Assembly (NCBI GenBank): GCA_023701435.1
Contig: JAMPXB010000007.1
Span: 1-64,000, forward strand
Length of the DNA stretch: 64,000 nt
Direction: 5' to 3'
Origin: Bacteriovoracaceae bacterium
Lineage (GTDB): Bacteria > Bdellovibrionota > Bacteriovoracia > Bacteriovoracales > Bacteriovoracaceae
Shown here: positions 1 to 8,343 of the stretch, one piece after another
How the letters are laid out: each line of letters opens with the position of its first letter
Position numbering within the stretch: position 1 is the first letter of the stretch
Notes under the pieces: model-generated
The model's database searches: none
The model's input: the letters and a program-made list of their open reading frames with translations, nothing else
Told to the model about the DNA's origin: nothing
Program-made: the position numbers and the translations under genes

Positions 1-1
1 A

Positions 2-109
2 GATGAACTAGTAATTGAAACAGCTAAATATATCGATTATTACAATAACCAAAGACCTCAATGGGGACTAAAAAAAAGAACCCCGGCTGAGTGCCGGGAT
101 TCTGGTTAG
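2..109 (+). CDS. IS3-family transposase, C-terminal end (partial)
   Basis: An open frame runs in from the left edge for 35 residues and ends at a TAG. The residues YIDYYNNQRPQ followed by LKKRTPAE match the end of the IS3-family (OrfB, rve integrase core) transposase, where a YN..R.Q...L...TPAE motif is nearly invariant. The DDE catalytic residues lie outside the window, so whether the element is intact cannot be judged. No transposase sequence was recognised elsewhere in the window. The family call is firm; the subgroup is not determined. Confidence 0.85.
   Translation, partial: DELVIETAKYIDYYNNQRPQWGLKKRTPAECRDSG
82..98 (+). other. GC-rich hairpin inside the transposase 3' end
   Basis: A perfect 6-bp stem CCCGGC/GCCGGG with a 5-nt loop (TGAGT) lies in the last codons of the transposase. 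A T-rich stretch (GTCTTTTCTTTTT) starts about 12 nt further on, too far for a textbook intrinsic terminator. It may still help end IS transcripts, or be a by-product of codons for P-A-E-C-R. Confidence 0.4.
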
Positions 110-123
110 GGTCTTTTCTTTTT

Positions 124-144
124 GTGTCCGGAAAACCGGGTACA
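124..144 (+). mobile_element. Probable right terminal inverted repeat of the IS3-family element
   Basis: The segment GTGTCCGGAAAACCGGGTAC plus a final A begins 15 nt after the transposase stop and ends in TACA. IS3-family right ends typically finish in ...CA, so the element boundary is probably position 144, with GAT or GATC as candidate target duplication. The left end is outside the window, so the repeat cannot be confirmed by matching. Confidence 0.5.
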
Positions 145-149
145 GATCA

Positions 150-168
150 CTCCGAGGGGCTTTTTTTT
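150..168 (+). terminator. Half of an intrinsic terminator (CTCCGAGGGGC-T8)
   Basis: CTCCGAGGGGC followed by eight T is the 3' half of a rho-independent terminator, but the complementary GCCCCTCGGAG half is missing upstream; IS DNA is there instead. On the minus strand the same bases (A8 then GCCCCTCGG) follow the POT gene stop immediately, as expected for one half of a bidirectional terminator. I infer that the IS inserted into the loop. Confidence 0.5.
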
Positions 169-171
169 ACA

Positions 172-1566
172 TTAATTTTCCATGTAATTTTTAACTTTAT
201 ACCTAGTACCCATGTACCAGAAGGTCAGAGCAGAAAGTCCCATTAGAATCGCAAAGAACATGAAGTAACCTGTTGATGCGATTGGGAAGAAGTTAATCTG
301 TGAAACATAAGCAGTAATCAAGTTACCGAAGAATACAGTTAACAACCAAATTGACATGATTGAAGATTTCATTGCACGAGGAGCTTGAGTATAAGCAAAC
401 TCAAGACCAGTGATTGAAATCATAACTTCTGCCATAGTGATAACAAGGTATGGGAAGAACTGCCACATAACGTTGATTTTATCAGCAGAAGTATCCATCC
501 ATAACTGAAGGCCGCCGATAAGGGCGAAAGAAATAGCTGCTACAAACATACCAAGAGTCATACGCTTGATAGGTGTTGAAGTGATATTGAGCTTATCAAG
601 GAACGGATAGACCACCATAGAGAAAAGTGGAATCAGACCCATAACCATGATTGGGTTCCAAGCAGCAATTTGAGAAGCCTCAAATTCAACACCCATGAAA
701 ACCAGATCCATATTCATCGCCTGTACGACCCAAGAAGAACCGTGTTGGTCAAAGAGTGCCCAGAAGATTGTGATTGAAGCAAAAAGTTTAGCAATATCAA
801 AAACTGCTTTAACGGCATCAATTTGTTCCTGACTGTGTTCTTTAATCGCACCATCAAGGAAAGACTCGCCAGTTTTACGAGCATTTGAATGTTTGAAAGC
901 AGAAAGCACGACATTGAACATTCCGTGGCCATCTGATTTTGTAGGAGGAACGTGAACGAATTCATTACGGCCCATCCAGAAAATGAAAGTCGCAATAAGC
1001 ATCAGAACACCTGGGATACCAAAAGCAATAGAAGGACCGTAGGCCTTAAGTGTCCATGGAGTTACCAGTGTTGAGAAGAATGAACCAAAATTGATCATGA
1101 AATAGAAAAGTTCAAAAACTTTCTTTAAAAGATGCTTTTGATTGGCCTTGAACTGGTCACCTACGTGAGCAGATACACATGGCTTAATACCACCAGAACC
1201 AATCGCGATAAGCCCTAGACCCCAGTAAAGACCTAGTTTTGTTTCCCAGATAGCAAGAACAGCATGACCAAGACAGTAAACAAGAGAAAGATAAAGAATC
1301 GTCTTATATTTTCCCCAGAATCTATCAGAAATATAGGCCCCGAGAATTGGGAAGAGATAACAAGCACCAGCAAACAAGTGATACACTGAAGTAGCTTCAG
1401 CTTCTTGCATAAGAAGAACTTGAATCATGAATACAGTTAGGATTGATCTCATCCCATAGTAACTGTATCGTTCACAGGCTTCGTTACCTACGATGTACTT
1501 AATTTGCGAGGGGAACTTGTTGTCCACCGCTTCTAGATTCGCTCCAGCAGCTGCTGCTTGTGACAT
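172..1566 (-). CDS. POT/PTR2-family proton-dependent oligopeptide transporter
   Basis: This 464-residue, very hydrophobic protein has the POT signature NEACERYSYYGMR near residue 28 (the ExxERxxYY proton-coupling motif), the GGIKPCVSAHVGDQF stretch after TM4 and FYFMINFGS in TM5. It should import di- and tripeptides across the inner membrane with protons. The length is typical of bacterial DtpT/DtpA proteins. The start has a clear AGGAG six bases upstream. It is the last gene of a minus-strand series running from pnp, and its natural terminator seems to have been interrupted by the IS element just downstream. Confidence 0.93.
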   Translation of the reverse strand: MSQAAAAGANLEAVDNKFPSQIKYIVGNEACERYSYYGMRSILTVFMIQVLLMQEAEATSVYHLFAGACYLFPILGAYISDRFWGKYKTILYLSLVYCLGHAVLAIWETKLGLYWGLGLIAIGSGGIKPCVSAHVGDQFKANQKHLLKKVFELFYFMINFGSFFSTLVTPWTLKAYGPSIAFGIPGVLMLIATFIFWMGRNEFVHVPPTKSDGHGMFNVVLSAFKHSNARKTGESFLDGAIKEHSQEQIDAVKAVFDIAKLFASITIFWALFDQHGSSWVVQAMNMDLVFMGVEFEASQIAAWNPIMVMGLIPLFSMVVYPFLDKLNITSTPIKRMTLGMFVAAISFALIGGLQLWMDTSADKINVMWQFFPYLVITMAEVMISITGLEFAYTQAPRAMKSSIMSIWLLTVFFGNLITAYVSQINFFPIASTGYFMFFAILMGLSALTFWYMGTRYKVKNYMEN

Positions 1567-1589
1567 AATTGACTCCTATTAATTAGCGT

Positions 1590-2117
1590 CTATTCAGGAT
1601 CATTAAAATTAAAAGGCTTAACTCGCTTGTTACCACCCAATCGCTTAGGCTTATTTGAGTCTTCGTCTTCTTTTTCCCAGTGACGATACCAAGTATCCGA
1701 TGGTTTTTCTTGGATTTTTTCCTTACTTTCCATGGCAACTCGTTCTAAATCTTCGCGCTTTTTAAGCTTTACACCGGTGCTTTTTGACACCGAAGGCTTT
1801 GCAGATTTATCAGCAGCTTTTTTATCATGGGCCGTAATGTCTAGCGTCACATCGCCGCTGACCTTGGTCTGGCATGAGAGGCGCTCTTTGGTAATGTGAA
1901 AAACATTTCCTAAAAGGCGAAGTTCTTCAAAAGTTTGTGGGGAGAGATTCATCTCGCCAGACTTCACAACGATGGTGCAATCCGAACAAGTGGCACAGCC
2001 TCCACAGCTTGATTTAATATTTTTTCCGGCCTTCTTTAATTGTGCAAGAAGTGTTTCTTCACCGTTAATGTCGAGGATTTCTCCTGACGGCCATAAAGTA
2101 CATTTAAAATTGCTCAT
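1590..2117 (-). CDS. 2Fe-2S ferredoxin (adrenodoxin-like spacing) with charged C-terminal tail
   Basis: Residues 1-90 form a beta-grasp 2Fe-2S ferredoxin. Cys38, Cys44, Cys47 and Cys82 fit the C-x5-C-x2-C...C pattern of adrenodoxin/Isc ferredoxins, and Cys41 is an extra cysteine within the loop. Residues 95-175 are a lysine-rich, low-complexity tail with no recognised domain, nearly doubling the usual length. The start overlaps the upstream gene's stop by 4 nt (ATGA), so the two are probably translationally coupled. It presumably carries electrons in the cytoplasm; its redox partner cannot be read from the neighbours. Confidence 0.85.
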   Translation of the reverse strand: MSNFKCTLWPSGEILDINGEETLLAQLKKAGKNIKSSCGGCATCSDCTIVVKSGEMNLSPQTFEELRLLGNVFHITKERLSCQTKVSGDVTLDITAHDKKAADKSAKPSVSKSTGVKLKKREDLERVAMESKEKIQEKPSDTWYRHWEKEDEDSNKPKRLGGNKRVKPFNFNDPE

Positions 2118-2395
2118 ACTACTTTCTTAATTTGTTTCTCAATTGTGTCTAAAATTTTACCTTTAAACGGTTTTAATAAAAATCCCAGGTCTACATTCAC
2201 AACGGCTTCTGTGTCTTTGAATTCGATTTTAGCTTCGAATCCAGAACCTTTGGCCTTTAATGTTGAAGTTGCATCATCATTATTCATTTCAGCTGTAACT
2301 CCAAATTTCTGTATTACCTCAGGAATAAGTTTTTTGGCCTGTTCATAACCTTGTTTCTTATCTGTAATCTGAGAATAAGGAACTTTCAATTCCAT
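2114..2395 (-). CDS. Polyhydroxyalkanoic acid system family-like small protein
   Basis: The 93-residue soluble protein alternates short beta segments and amphipathic helices, and ends in FLLKPFKGKILDTIEKQIKK. The layout resembles the PHA-granule-associated family (PF09650), in which a VxVxLGxLLxPFKxxIE stretch closes the domain. The match is by eye and moderate. No PHA synthase or phasin gene lies in the window, so a role in polyester granules is unproven; a small ligand-binding role is equally possible. AAAGG precedes the ATG. It is coupled to the following ferredoxin gene. Confidence 0.6.
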   Translation of the reverse strand: MELKVPYSQITDKKQGYEQAKKLIPEVIQKFGVTAEMNNDDATSTLKAKGSGFEAKIEFKDTEAVVNVDLGFLLKPFKGKILDTIEKQIKKVV

Positions 2396-2415
2396 AGATA
2401 TATCCTTTGTAAGAG

Positions 2416-2877
2416 TTATCTAGTTCCAGTGGAACCAAAACCGCCAGCTCCCCTCTTGGTTTCGCCTAATGTATTCGTTATCGAATACTTTGCTTGAATG
2501 ACCGGAGCGATTACTAATTGAGCAATCCGAAGACCGTGCTCAATCACATAATCTTCCTTACCAAAGTTTCCAATAATAATATTTACTTCTCCGCGGTAAT
2601 CGCAATCGATTGTTCCGGGAGCATTAACAATCATTAGTGGAGACTTGAGCGAGAGTCCGGAACGAGGACGAACTTGTACCTCGTAGCCAAAAGGAATTTC
2701 CATCGAAAGACCAGTGGGAACGAGAACTCGCTCCCCTGGCTTAATGATGATGGATTTTTTTTCAGGGATGCTGGCACGGATGTCCGCACCAGCAGCGCCT
2801 TCTGTCGCGTAAAAAGGAAGTTCAAATTCAGAATCAAAGTGATCCAGAGTTTTAACTAAGACTTCTACTGGCGCCAT
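2416..2877 (-). CDS. dut: Deoxyuridine 5'-triphosphate nucleotidohydrolase (dUTPase)
   Basis: All five trimeric dUTPase motifs are present in 153 residues: GADIRA (1), RPRSGLSLK (2), the sugar-pocket region NAPGTIDCDYRGEV (3), GLRIAQLVIAPV (4) and the C-terminal lid RGAGGFGSTG (5). It hydrolyses dUTP to dUMP and pyrophosphate, limiting uracil in DNA and supplying dTMP synthesis. Length is standard. Its ATG overlaps the pnp stop by one base, so it probably reinitiates after pnp; this order is common in related bacteria. Confidence 0.97.
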   Translation of the reverse strand: MAPVEVLVKTLDHFDSEFELPFYATEGAAGADIRASIPEKKSIIIKPGERVLVPTGLSMEIPFGYEVQVRPRSGLSLKSPLMIVNAPGTIDCDYRGEVNIIIGNFGKEDYVIEHGLRIAQLVIAPVIQAKYSITNTLGETKRGAGGFGSTGTR

Positions 2878-5000
2878 TACTTTGCCTTCTTTGCCACTGG
2901 GGCAACGGCCTTAGCAGAAAGCTTGATTTTGCCAAAACGGTCAACTTCAAGAACTTTCACATCCAGTAATTGACCTTCAGTCAGATACTCATTCGGATCA
3001 TTTACGCGTTCATCAGCAATTTCAGAAACGTGTACCAGACCAGCAAGGCCAGGAACGATATCAACGAAAGCGCCGTATTCTTTAATTGTTACAACAGTAC
3101 CTTTATAAACAGCACCGATCTTTGGACCGTTTAACTGCATATCAGCAAGTGCAATAACTTCTTCGATCTTAGAGACATCAACACCAAGAACTTTAACAGT
3201 TCCGTCTTCAGCAACGTCCATAGTTACTTTGAAGTTTTCCTGAAGAGCTTTGATGTTTTTTCCACCAGGGCCGATAAGTGCGCCGATTTTATCCGGAGCA
3301 ATTTTGAACGACTTGATTTGCGGCACACCAGCTTTAAAGCTTTCACGGTTTTTAGAAATAGTTTTCGCCATTTCTCCAAGGATATGAACACGTGCTTCTT
3401 TTGCCTGAGCAAGAGCTTCACGGAAAATCTGCTCAGAGATTCCGGCAATTTTCATGTCCATCTGAATGGCAGTGATACCATCTTTAGTACCGGCCAGTTT
3501 AAAGTCCATGTCACCCAAGTGGTCTTCATCACCAAGGATGTCAGTAAGAATCTTATACTTGTCGCCTTCTTTAATTAAACCCATAGCGATACCAGCAACA
3601 GGTCCTTTAAGAGGAACACCGGCATCCATAAGGGCCATTGAACCAGAACAAACTGAACCCATAGAAGAAGAACCGTTCGATTCTAAGACTTCACAAGCAA
3701 CACGTACTGTGTAAGGGAAATCAGTCTGAGATGGCATAGCTTTTTTTAGAGCACGTTCAGCAAGGTTTCCGTGACCGATTTCACGACGTCCTACACCACG
3801 GTAGCCTTTGGCTTCACCAACAGAGAATGGTGGCATAGCATAGTGAAGGTAGAATTTATCAAAACCAACACCGTGGATAGAATCATACATCTGCTCGCCT
3901 TCTTTACCACCGATAGTAACGGCAGCAAGAACCTGAGTTTCACCACGTGTGAAAAGTGATGAACCGTGAACAGCGGCAAGAACTGAAGTTTCTGTTTCGA
4001 TAGCACGAACAACTTTCAGGCCACGGCCAGCGATACGCTTTTCTTCATTGATGATATCTGCACGCATAAGCTTGTACATGATTTCATCAGTTACTTTTGC
4101 GGCTTCTTTACCGAAATCAGTACCATCAGTTAAACCGTATTTAGCAGGATTTGCCTTAAGGCCTTCCTTAACAGTCTTACGGAAGTTATTGGTAGCGCTT
4201 GAACGATCTTGCTTCTTGTTAATAGAAAGAACCTTGCGGGCCTCATCATTGAAGTCTTTAAGAGCTTCAGTCATAAGAGTTGCATTTGGAGTTACCGGAG
4301 TAAACTCACGCTTCTTCTGTCCAACTTCCTTGGTCATCTGCTCAAGAAGCTTACAGTATTCTTTGATGTTGTTGTGACCGAAAACAATGGCCTCAAGCAT
4401 ATCTGCTTCAGAAACTTCATTGGCCTCACCTTCAACCATCAATACAGCATCATTTGAACCGGCAACAAGAAGACCCAGGCTTCCGTTATCGAATTCTTCT
4501 TTAGTTGGGTTAAGAATAAGTTTGCCGTCAACTTTACCAACTTTGGCATATCCCATTGGACCGTTAAAAGGAACATCTGAGATAGCAAGACAAGCGGCAG
4601 CGCCTAGACCAGCAAGCACTTCAGAGTCACCAGCACCTTGAGACATAACCTGGGCCATCAGAATTGTTTCATTCATGAAGCCTTCAGGGAAAAGCGGACG
4701 AAGAGGACGGTCAATTAAACGCATAATAAGAATTTCTGCATTTGAAGGACGACCTTCACGCTTTAAAAAACCACCTAGAAATTTTCCGGCAGCATAAAAT
4801 TTTTCTTTATAATCAACGAGAAGTGGAAAAAAGTCCTGACCATCATTTACTTCTTTAGCACAAGTAAGGGTCACTAGAACTTGCGTTCCTTCGCAGCTAG
4901 CAAGAACAGCGGCATCTGCTTGCTTAGCAAGTCGGCCAGTCTCGATGGTGATCTCTTTACCACCATAGTTCATCTTGAATTCTTTTTTGTTATTCAACAT
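2877..5000 (-). CDS. pnp: Polyribonucleotide nucleotidyltransferase (PNPase)
   Basis: A 707-residue PNPase with two RNase PH domains joined by a helical linker, the catalytic-core stretch GDEDHLGDMDFK, a KH domain (IGALIGPGGKNIKAL, about residues 550-610) and a C-terminal S1 domain (GTVVTIKEYGAFVDI). It degrades RNA 3'-to-5' with phosphate. I place the start at ATG 5000, which has AGGAG five bases upstream, rather than at an in-frame TTG nine codons earlier without a ribosome site. It lies downstream of rpsO as in many bacteria, separated by a strong terminator and a structured leader. Confidence 0.97.
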   Translation of the reverse strand: MLNNKKEFKMNYGGKEITIETGRLAKQADAAVLASCEGTQVLVTLTCAKEVNDGQDFFPLLVDYKEKFYAAGKFLGGFLKREGRPSNAEILIMRLIDRPLRPLFPEGFMNETILMAQVMSQGAGDSEVLAGLGAAACLAISDVPFNGPMGYAKVGKVDGKLILNPTKEEFDNGSLGLLVAGSNDAVLMVEGEANEVSEADMLEAIVFGHNNIKEYCKLLEQMTKEVGQKKREFTPVTPNATLMTEALKDFNDEARKVLSINKKQDRSSATNNFRKTVKEGLKANPAKYGLTDGTDFGKEAAKVTDEIMYKLMRADIINEEKRIAGRGLKVVRAIETETSVLAAVHGSSLFTRGETQVLAAVTIGGKEGEQMYDSIHGVGFDKFYLHYAMPPFSVGEAKGYRGVGRREIGHGNLAERALKKAMPSQTDFPYTVRVACEVLESNGSSSMGSVCSGSMALMDAGVPLKGPVAGIAMGLIKEGDKYKILTDILGDEDHLGDMDFKLAGTKDGITAIQMDMKIAGISEQIFREALAQAKEARVHILGEMAKTISKNRESFKAGVPQIKSFKIAPDKIGALIGPGGKNIKALQENFKVTMDVAEDGTVKVLGVDVSKIEEVIALADMQLNGPKIGAVYKGTVVTIKEYGAFVDIVPGLAGLVHVSEIADERVNDPNEYLTEGQLLDVKVLEVDRFGKIKLSAKAVAPVAKKAK

Positions 5001-5094
5001 AGGGTCTCCTAAAAATCGACGCAACAAAGGTTACGCCTTATATGTTTTGTATATTTCAATGTTTTGGAAGGATTTGATCAGAGTCGGGAGTTTG

Positions 5095-5141
5095 AGAGAT
5101 AAAGAGGAAATTGAAAAAATTCAAACTTACTTTTTATCTCT
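5095..5141 (-). promoter_or_regulatory. Inverted-repeat hairpin in the pnp leader
   Basis: A perfect 9-bp inverted repeat (AGAGATAAA at 5095-5103, TTTATCTCT at 5133-5141) encloses a second 5-bp hairpin (TTGAA, AAAA loop, TTCAA) in the gap between the rpsO terminator and pnp. In E. coli an RNase III-cut leader hairpin mediates PNPase autoregulation. Position and shape fit a similar role here, but sequence alone does not show it. Confidence 0.45.
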
Positions 5142-5170
5142 TAAAATACTCGAGCCCTCTTTCTCGGACC

Positions 5171-5201
5171 TTCTAAAAAAGAAAAGGGGCCACAAGGCCC
5201 C
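5171..5201 (-). terminator. Intrinsic terminator of rpsO
   Basis: On the minus strand GGGGCC, a TTGT loop and GGCCCC form a perfect 6-bp stem followed by TTTTCTTTTTT. It begins 13 bases after the rpsO stop. It should end most rpsO transcripts before pnp, so pnp needs its own promoter or readthrough. Confidence 0.88.
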
Positions 5202-5214
5202 CTTTCATCATTTA

Positions 5215-5481
5215 TTACTTACGTAGACCAAGTTCAGCGATGAGCTTGTTATAACGAGCTTCATCAGACTTGCTCAAATGCTTAAGAAGTGAACGGCGCT
5301 GACCGATCATCTTCATAAGACCTCTCATTCCTGAGTGATCTTTTTTGTTTTTCTCAAAGTGTGGAGTAAGGTTTTTAATTCTTTCAGTAAGAATAGCTAC
5401 CTGTACTTCAACTGAGCCAGTGTTCTTTTCAGAACCGCCGAATTTTTTTGTTAGTTCAGCTGTTTTTGCTGTAGTGATCAT
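5215..5481 (-). CDS. rpsO: 30S ribosomal protein S15
   Basis: The 88-residue protein matches S15 throughout: FGGSEKNTGSVEVQVAILTERI near the N-terminus, HFEKNKKDHSGMRGLMKMIGQR in the middle and LIAELGLRK at the end. It binds the central domain of 16S rRNA early in 30S assembly. The ATG is preceded by AAAGGAGAC. The upstream gap of 110 bases holds a GG(T)TCCAA dyad but no promoter I can name with confidence. Confidence 0.98.
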   Translation of the reverse strand: MITTAKTAELTKKFGGSEKNTGSVEVQVAILTERIKNLTPHFEKNKKDHSGMRGLMKMIGQRRSLLKHLSKSDEARYNKLIAELGLRK

Positions 5482-5591
5482 GTTGTCTCCTTTGCCCTAG
5501 CACCAAACGTTCTTTGGAACCAAGTACAAGGTAAAATGATTGAGCGTTATTGCCATCATTTCCTCGTTAAATTATGAACTTATATCTGGTT

Positions 5592-6596
5592 TTATCTAAG
5601 AAATTCAGACATGTAAATCTTTAATTGTTCGATCAATCTTTCTTCCACTTGACGAATTCTCTCTCGGGAAACGCCATATTGGTCAGCGATGCTTTGGAGG
5701 CTTTCCGGGATTTCACTAAGTAGCCGTTTTTTAAAGATTTCCTGATCGCGGGGCTTAAGACCCTTCACAAAATCCCCTAATTGTTCTTTGAGGATTTCCA
5801 GGTTCTGGAGGTCGGCCAACTTGTTTTCTAAGGATTCCTGGTCGTCCCCGATAACATCTCCGAGGGTATGACGCCCTCCGTCTTCATCAAGGGGCTTGTC
5901 CAAGCTCACTTCCTGGCCATGACTGCTTAAGCGCTGATCCATTTCCAGTACGGCCTTTTCTGAGACGCCCAGATTGGAAGACAGAAGCTTCACATCCGGG
6001 TTGATCCCCTGACTTAGGAGACGCTGTTTTTCACGCAAAAGATTATAGAATAATTTTTTCTGCTCCTGGGTCGTTCCGATTTTAACCAGTCGAAAATTAT
6101 CCAGGATGAACTTGAGAATATAGGAGCGGATCCACCAGCTGGCATAATAAGAAAGTTTGGCACCTTTAGAGGGGTCATACTTAGAGACTGCTTTCATCAG
6201 ACCAATATTTCCCTCCTGAATGAGGTCCATAATGTTCTTATAAGCATTCTTATATTCAAGAGCGATCTTGACCACTAGTCTAAGGTTGGCCAGCACCAGC
6301 TTTCTGGCGACTTCGATATCCCCAGTCCGCAGGAGCTCGGCCGTCAGTTCTTTCTCTTCTTCAGGAGTCAGTAATTTATGACGAGAAATTTCTTTGAGGT
6401 ACAGAGTCAGAGGATCCTGAACTTTCAGGGATGTGCTTTGTTTTAAAACAGGAAGAGACTCGACCATTTTTGGTAGAAGGGACTCATCTGCCACTATATC
6501 GACTTCAATCACATCCTCTTTATTTCGCTTCTCAGACTTCTTAGTCGTAGCAATTATTTCAGGGGGGATATCAGTATCTTTTATCTTTTTTGCCAT
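5592..6596 (-). CDS. rpoH: RNA polymerase sigma-32 (heat-shock) factor
   Basis: A sigma-70-family protein with region 2 (NLRLVVKIALEY, DLIQEGNIGLMKAV, SYYASWWIRSYI) and region 4 (QSIADQYGVSRERIRQVEE). The stretch QKKLFYNLL between them matches the RpoH box found in sigma-32 but not in RpoD or FliA. Region 1.1 is absent. The 334 residues are about 50 longer than E. coli RpoH because of a charged N-terminal extension. The annotated ATG lacks a ribosome site; an internal Met44 (6467) would give about 291 residues, the usual size, but it lacks one too. The start is therefore uncertain. Confidence 0.9.
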   Translation of the reverse strand: MAKKIKDTDIPPEIIATTKKSEKRNKEDVIEVDIVADESLLPKMVESLPVLKQSTSLKVQDPLTLYLKEISRHKLLTPEEEKELTAELLRTGDIEVARKLVLANLRLVVKIALEYKNAYKNIMDLIQEGNIGLMKAVSKYDPSKGAKLSYYASWWIRSYILKFILDNFRLVKIGTTQEQKKLFYNLLREKQRLLSQGINPDVKLLSSNLGVSEKAVLEMDQRLSSHGQEVSLDKPLDEDGGRHTLGDVIGDDQESLENKLADLQNLEILKEQLGDFVKGLKPRDQEIFKKRLLSEIPESLQSIADQYGVSRERIRQVEERLIEQLKIYMSEFLR

Positions 6597-6600
6597 AATA

Positions 6601-6630
6601 ATAAAATGGGCTCTGTTGAAATAAAGTCAA
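6601..6630 (-). promoter_or_regulatory. Candidate sigma-70 type promoter for rpoH
   Basis: On the minus strand TTGACT and TTTTAT are separated by 18 bases. The -10 element ends only 4 bases before the ATG at 6596, so an RNA from here would begin at or just inside that codon. Either the message is leaderless or translation starts downstream. The -10 match is weak (4/6). Confidence 0.35.
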
Positions 6631-6660
6631 GGATACTCCGGCCGGAATACTTTTAAAAGG

Positions 6661-8295
6661 CTATAGATTTAATTTAAGACGACCTGAGGCCACGTCTGCC
6701 CGATAACGAAGATAACTGATAGCAAAAAGACCATAAGAGAATTTTACGGGAATTGTTATAATTTCGTCTTGATAGGAATTAAAGAGGGGGCCTTGATATT
6801 TCAAAGTCTGCTGCAATAGTTCATCAGAAATCAGTTTTCCAAATTCTTCATTCCACATTTTTTGTGAAAATAGTTTTTCTTTATCCTTCAACTGAAAACT
6901 AATATACCGGGCCACCTCTTCTTTAAATCGCTTCTGACCTTCAATATCTATATCTCGTTCAAGAACCTGCCACTTGGTTTTTAATTGTCGTAGATAATTT
7001 TTGCTAAGTTTTAAATCAAACGTCAGTGAGAGTTTATCATCTTCTTTGATTAGCCGATCCATTTCCCCCAGACTGACATCAAAATTAACCCTAAAACCTG
7101 CTGTGGCAATTTCTGCGACGTTAGTTCTGGGTTCGATCTTTATTTTGAGGGACTCTTCATAGAGCAAATCTTTTGAAAAGCTGCTAAGTGCCCGTTGGGC
7201 CCATTTAGTCCAACGTTCATCAACGCTGCTTCTGACCAGGAGAGGAATGTCCCGATATGTGTCCATGCCGTTAAATAAGTCAGGCACACCTGTCATGAGA
7301 GAAATGAATTGGGAAGTCTCAAATATTGGATCTTCCAATTCTTGGGCCTTGCTCCAGGCCTTGGCTTCTTTGTTGCTTATTTGAGAAGGATCCTGGTAGC
7401 GGAAATGGTAGCAGTAATTTTTCTGCAAATCAGTCAGGATACCGGTAGCGCCGGCACTTTGAGGAAACTTTGCCCTGAATGAATTGAGATCTTCTTTACG
7501 GCAAATTAAATCGGTGCAATTCACCTGGACGGTGGATTCACTTCGCTTTGTTGTGACCTTCTTGATTTTTTCATCTACGACATCCTGAAGGCCTGCCATA
7601 TTCTTAATCACAAAGGCCATAATAAATCTATTATTCAGATAGGGAGTCAGCATCCGGTAGTCTTCAACTTCACCGCCCCAGGAACAAAAGGACCGAAAGT
7701 TTTTTATTACCTGATCAAACTCCCGGGAGCGTGCCTGATTTTTTTCCGTAATATTTTTGACCATCTCAGTGGCAAAAGGCGAAGATTGAATGGATGGAAT
7801 AATATCTAACTGAGGATTTTTATAATAATACTCCAGTGATTTCTCAATATTTCTCAGGGAAAAAATGGTGATGTTCTTGGAACAATAATTGGTGATTAAA
7901 TTTTTTGTCAGTCTTTTAAAATCGTCCTCACTGACTTCCAGCTTTTGGGCATAGGCCCCAATCCCTTTAATACTAGTATCGAGTCCGATATACTGGAGGG
8001 TCGCGGCCATGCTACGTCTGGCCTGTTTTTCCTGCCAGGGCGTTGGATAAACGGCGGGAGCAAGATAACTGCAACTCTCCCGGAGATTCTCACCGCTTTC
8101 ATAAGTGGCTTGATAAAGTTTAATTTTCTTATTCTCGCCTTCGCGGCTTTTATCATAGATATCACTGAAAATTTTAAGCAGAGGATCAGTTTGCAAGTCG
8201 GTGGGGGCCTCTCCCATAAGGATGCCCTCTACCGGGACCAACGCCATGGCAGAAAACGCAACAAACAAGAATGAATACCCGACAATTTTAATCAT
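6661..8295 (-). CDS. Exported protein of unknown function (544 aa)
   Basis: I do not recognise this protein. The N-terminus (MIKIVGYSFLFVAFSAMALVPVEG) is a convincing signal peptide, so the product is periplasmic or surface-exposed. The mature part is soluble and mixed alpha/beta by appearance, with scattered cysteines and no repeats. An upstream in-frame TTG two codons earlier is less likely than the ATG used. It is divergent from the TPR-like exported protein across 48 bases, so the two probably share a control region. No homology to a named family is claimed. Confidence 0.7.
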   Translation of the reverse strand: MIKIVGYSFLFVAFSAMALVPVEGILMGEAPTDLQTDPLLKIFSDIYDKSREGENKKIKLYQATYESGENLRESCSYLAPAVYPTPWQEKQARRSMAATLQYIGLDTSIKGIGAYAQKLEVSEDDFKRLTKNLITNYCSKNITIFSLRNIEKSLEYYYKNPQLDIIPSIQSSPFATEMVKNITEKNQARSREFDQVIKNFRSFCSWGGEVEDYRMLTPYLNNRFIMAFVIKNMAGLQDVVDEKIKKVTTKRSESTVQVNCTDLICRKEDLNSFRAKFPQSAGATGILTDLQKNYCYHFRYQDPSQISNKEAKAWSKAQELEDPIFETSQFISLMTGVPDLFNGMDTYRDIPLLVRSSVDERWTKWAQRALSSFSKDLLYEESLKIKIEPRTNVAEIATAGFRVNFDVSLGEMDRLIKEDDKLSLTFDLKLSKNYLRQLKTKWQVLERDIDIEGQKRFKEEVARYISFQLKDKEKLFSQKMWNEEFGKLISDELLQQTLKYQGPLFNSYQDEIITIPVKFSYGLFAISYLRYRADVASGRLKLNL

Positions 8296-8343
8296 AAGCA
8301 ATGTCTTTTTAAACTTATCGGAGAAAATTTCGATAGGTTTACT

